DNA from: an uncultured Bacilli bacterium
GTDB lineage: Bacteria; Bacillota_I; Bacilli_A; RF39; UBA660
Direction of reading: 5' to 3'
Assembly (NCBI GenBank): GCA_947630435.1
Contig: CANRHO010000046.1
Span: forward strand, 1 to 6,164
DNA length: 6,164 nucleotides
The position numbers were made by a program, and so were the translations under genes. This document shows positions 4,034 through 6,164 of the stretch, one piece after another. The notes under the pieces were generated by a model. That model ran no database searches, was not told the DNA's origin, and was given only the letters and a program-made list of their open reading frames with translations. Positions within the stretch are counted from its first letter, which is position 1, and the number at the start of each line of letters is the position of its first letter.

Positions 4034-6164
4034 TTATAATTCTTCAATAGTTTTAACGTTGGTAAAGTTTTTTCTTACATTTAATATAAAATCTCTTGCA
4101 GCTTCATCTTTAACAATTATTAACAATTCATTATTTGTAATGTCAGCAAACATATTAGGTGTACTTGTTACTTTACTAAAGTCAAAATTTCTTATGTCAA
4201 GACTATTTAATGAAGTGCAACCTTGAAACAAGTAACCCATAGAAGTTACATTTGAAGTATTAAAATTTTCTAAATTTAACGTTTCTAAAGATTTACAGTG
4301 TTCAAACATAGCACCCATATTTGTTACATTAGACATATCAAATCCTGATAGATCAAGTTTTGTTAAACTTGAGCATCCTGAAAATAGCATGTATGTAGAT
4401 GTCATATTTGATAGGTTCCAACCTGTTAAATTTAATTCTTCTAATGAAGAACATCCACTAAAAATACCTCCGCAAGCTCCGTCACTAACGCCTGTTACAT
4501 TTGATACATCCCAACCACTTAAATCTAATTTTTTTAATAATTTACAACCATTAAAGAAAGCTTTTAAGTTAGTTGCTTTAGATGTTTTCCAACCACTAAC
4601 ATCCAATACTTCAAGGCTTTGACAATTTTCAAACATACCATGAACAAACCTTGTAAAGTAAACGACATTAGATGTATCCCATTTACTTACATCTAATGAA
4701 GTAAGTGATGTGCAGTTTTCAAACATTCCTAAATAATCTGCTGAAAACGATGTGACATTAGATATATTCCAATCACCTACATCAAGTGTGCTTATTAATT
4801 TACAGTTACCAAACATACCATCCATCTTTGTTACTTTTGATGTATCAAAATCAGATACAGCTATCTCTTTTAATAATGAGCAATTACTAAACATATAAGT
4901 CATATTTGTTACATTAGATGTATTGAATTTCGATACATCTAATGTAGTTAAACTAGAACAATTATTAAACATTGACGCCATATCCGTTACTAAATCGGTA
5001 TTAAATTTTGTGACGTCTAATTCGGTTAATGACGAACAATTATTGAACATTGACGCCATATTTGTTACTAAATCAGTATTAAATTTTGTGACGTCTAATT
5101 CGGTTAATGACGAACAATTTGAAAACATCGAAGACATATTAGTTACCAAATCGGTATTAAATTCTGTGATAGCTATGCTTTGCAAACTATTACACCCACT
5201 AAACATACCATCCATTCTGGTTACTAAATTTGTTTTAAATTTTGATACATCTATATTACTTAAACTACTACAACCTAAAAACATACCATTCATTAGTGTT
5301 ACTTTATCAGTAGTAAATGAAGATATTTCTAAATCAGTTAATGACGGGCAATTTGAAAATAAACCAGCCATGTTAGTTACTTTTGAAGTATCAAATCCAC
5401 TTATATTTAAATGTTCTAGTTTAGTACAATAATAAAACATATATGACATGTTTGTTACATTTCGAGTGTCAAAATTACTCAAATCTAGATAAGTATATTC
5501 CATTTTACCAAGCCATACACCGAACATATAACTCATATTAGTTACGTTTTGAGTATTAAAACTGCTAAGATCAATTGTTTTTAACCTTGATATTCCACTA
5601 AACATATATGACATATTTGTTACTTTAGAAGTATCAAATTTTGTTACATCTAACGTATTTAATTCGGTACAATTACTAAACATTCCACCCATATCAGTTG
5701 TGTTTGATGTATTAAAGTAATCGCCAAAATCTATTTTTGTTAGTTTGCTAAAGGAAGTAAATTGATTTGACGAATTTGGATTAGCATATACCTCTCCTAT
5801 TCCTCCTATGGTAAGTTCATATAACCCATTTGCATCACTATCAGTATACCATGCTATTACCGTCCCATCTTTTTTATCTGATGCATCCCATGAATCTATC
5901 GCATTATCTCCTACTTCTATCGTTGGTGAAAAAGTTATTTCTTCTACACTTTCTTTTGCTATTGTTCCATTATAAAAAGTTGATGTTGCAGAGGATCCAT
6001 TTCCTCTTGCTAATACTGACTCTGGTTTTGTAAAGTTAAACTTTATCATTTCATCTAACATGTTATTTCCTGGCAATACTTTTACACTACTTTTATATCT
6101 TATCGTTACATAAAACTCTATTACACTTCCTGGATTTATTAACTCTTTTTCTTTTATTCCTTCT
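4034..6164 (-). CDS. BspA-like leucine-rich repeat surface protein, C-terminal part (start lies outside this end of the window)
   Basis: The frame is open from the window edge to a TAA at 4034. The first in-window start-like codon, a TTG at 6076, is not a credible start: it lies inside the domain that, in the identical copy at 1-784, is residue 157 of a longer protein. Numbering the joined 836-residue protein, residues 157-267 finish the beta-rich and pre-repeat domain. Residues 268-804 hold 20 repeats of about 26 residues, consensus LT.LDVS.FNTSNVTNM. plus .MF.NCSS. The last 32 residues form a non-repeat cap (KDEAARDFILNVRKNF...). This is the DUF285/BspA, 26-residue repeat class of surface proteins. 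There is no LPXTG motif or C-terminal membrane segment, so attachment would be through the N-terminal hydrophobic segment, or the protein is released. Adhesion or ligand binding is inferred from the family only. Confidence 0.9.
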   Translation of the reverse strand, partial: EGIKEKELINPGSVIEFYVTIRYKSSVKVLPGNNMLDEMIKFNFTKPESVLARGNGSSATSTFYNGTIAKESVEEITFSPTIEVGDNAIDSWDASDKKDGTVIAWYTDSDANGLYELTIGGIGEVYANPNSSNQFTSFSKLTKIDFGDYFNTSNTTDMGGMFSNCTELNTLDVTKFDTSKVTNMSYMFSGISRLKTIDLSSFNTQNVTNMSYMFGVWLGKMEYTYLDLSNFDTRNVTNMSYMFYYCTKLEHLNISGFDTSKVTNMAGLFSNCPSLTDLEISSFTTDKVTLMNGMFLGCSSLSNIDVSKFKTNLVTRMDGMFSGCNSLQSIAITEFNTDLVTNMSSMFSNCSSLTELDVTKFNTDLVTNMASMFNNCSSLTELDVTKFNTDLVTDMASMFNNCSSLTTLDVSKFNTSNVTNMTYMFSNCSLLKEIAVSDFDTSKVTKMDGMFGNCKLISTLDVGDWNISNVTSFSADYLGMFENCTSLTSLDVSKWDTSNVVYFTRFVHGMFENCQSLEVLDVSGWKTSKATNLKAFFNGCKLLKKLDLSGWDVSNVTGVSDGACGGIFSGCSSLEELNLTGWNLSNMTSTYMLFSGCSSLTKLDLSGFDMSNVTNMGAMFEHCKSLETLNLENFNTSNVTSMGYLFQGCTSLNSLDIRNFDFSKVTSTPNMFADITNNELLIIVKDEAARDFILNVRKNFTNVKTIEEL
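4910..4946. repeat. Near-perfect 37-bp palindrome within one repeat unit
   Basis: Arms 4911-4923 and 4933-4945 (ACATTAGATGTAT and its complement) are perfect. The symmetry extends inward through the centre with one mismatched pair (4924/4932) and outward by one base. It codes LDVSKFNTSNV on the minus strand and LDVLNFDTSNV in the matching plus-strand frame. A second copy with 11-bp arms lies at 4666-4676 and 4688-4698. Confidence 0.9.
4963..5118. repeat. Recent 78-bp tandem duplication of one leucine-rich repeat unit
   Basis: 4963-5040 and 5041-5118 differ at only 4 of 78 positions by eye. They encode adjacent units identical except for one residue (VTNM versus VTDM). Other neighbouring units are far less alike, so this copy arose recently. 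Confidence 0.9.
5761..6164. repeat. 404-bp terminal direct repeat, right copy
   Basis: Identical to 1-404 in direct orientation. The sequence just inside it (before 5761) continues the BspA-like frame into the repeat array, while the sequence after 404 in the left copy continues toward the gene's start. The two ends therefore complement each other. Confidence 0.98.

Larger units (their letters stand above)
4133..5743 (-). repeat. Array of 20 BspA/DUF285-type 26-residue leucine-rich repeats
   Basis: Twenty consecutive units of mostly 26 codons (78 bp). Each unit has a leucine-rich strand (LTELDV type), an aromatic-containing turn (F/W-N/D-T), the V-T-N-M motif and a MF-x-x-C end. A few units are longer: a WLGKMEY insertion, two long units with SADYLGMF and TRFVHGMF, and one with SDGACGGIF. 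The near-identical Cys position in most units is typical of the family. Some units contain inverted repeats at DNA level. Confidence 0.9.

Noticed and set aside
4024..4041. A/T-only inverted repeat at the BspA-like stop codon as a terminator
   Set aside because: Six-bp all-A/T arms with no adjacent T run; the nearest T6 is about 20 bases further on, so it is too weak to call.
4923..5432. Plus-strand open frame of 169 codons with its own repeating motif
   Set aside because: It lies wholly antisense to the leucine-rich repeat array, starts at a TTG with no ribosome site, and its periodicity follows from the palindromic repeat DNA.
4133..5743. Regular 78-bp periodicity that could suggest a CRISPR array or satellite
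   Set aside because: The repeats are diverged, keep a single reading frame and encode 26-residue protein repeats; there are no unique spacers between identical short repeats.
1..6164. Small plasmid or phage genome, as the end overlap would suggest
   Set aside because: No replication initiator, origin iterons, mobilisation, capsid or integrase gene is visible, and two of the four genes are chromosomal housekeeping types. Only the 405-residue protein could hide such a role, and it shows no Rep or relaxase motif.

Overview
The window is strongly AT-rich. It uses TGA as a stop (end of miaB) and TGG for Trp, so the code is the standard bacterial one and not the Mycoplasma code. The gene pair miaB followed by a YmcA/YlbF-family gene, GGTG-type Shine-Dalgarno sites, consensus sigma-A promoters and a BspA/DUF285-type leucine-rich repeat surface protein point to a low-GC Firmicute, most likely an uncultured host-associated Bacilli or Erysipelotrichia-like lineage. 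That placement is inference.

All genes lie on the minus strand. Read in that direction (high to low coordinates) the order is: the repeat-bearing 3' part of a BspA-like gene (6164-4034); a gap with a two-copy 16-bp tandem repeat and a consensus promoter; an unrecognised 405-residue helical protein (3920-2703); miaB, a tRNA methylthiotransferase (start 2648 or 2660, end 1221); a ymcA/ylbF-like gene overlapping its end (1228-905); a hairpin terminator; a promoter; and the 5' part of a BspA-like gene (784-1), which runs off the window.

The first and last 404 bases (1-404 and 5761-6164) are identical. The N-terminal fragment at one end and the C-terminal fragment at the other join in the same frame into one 836-residue protein: membrane signal, beta-rich domain, 20 leucine-rich repeats and a short C-terminal tail. 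Either the window is a 5760-bp circle (real, or a false closure by an assembler), or two BspA-like genes sharing an identical 5' module flank the three other genes on a chromosome. The housekeeping gene miaB and the lack of any recognisable replication gene make a plasmid unlikely. Paralogous surface genes with a shared 5' module, or recombination between them, is the explanation I favour.

Functionally the window mixes RNA-related housekeeping (tRNA A37 modification by MiaB; a probable mRNA-processing cofactor of the YmcA/YlbF family) with a surface protein. The surface gene's repeats carry near-perfect DNA palindromes that read as the same peptide motif on both strands, as described for PARCEL elements. 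No tRNA, rRNA, CRISPR array, insertion sequence or transposase is visible, and no gene-free stretch exceeds about 120 bases.
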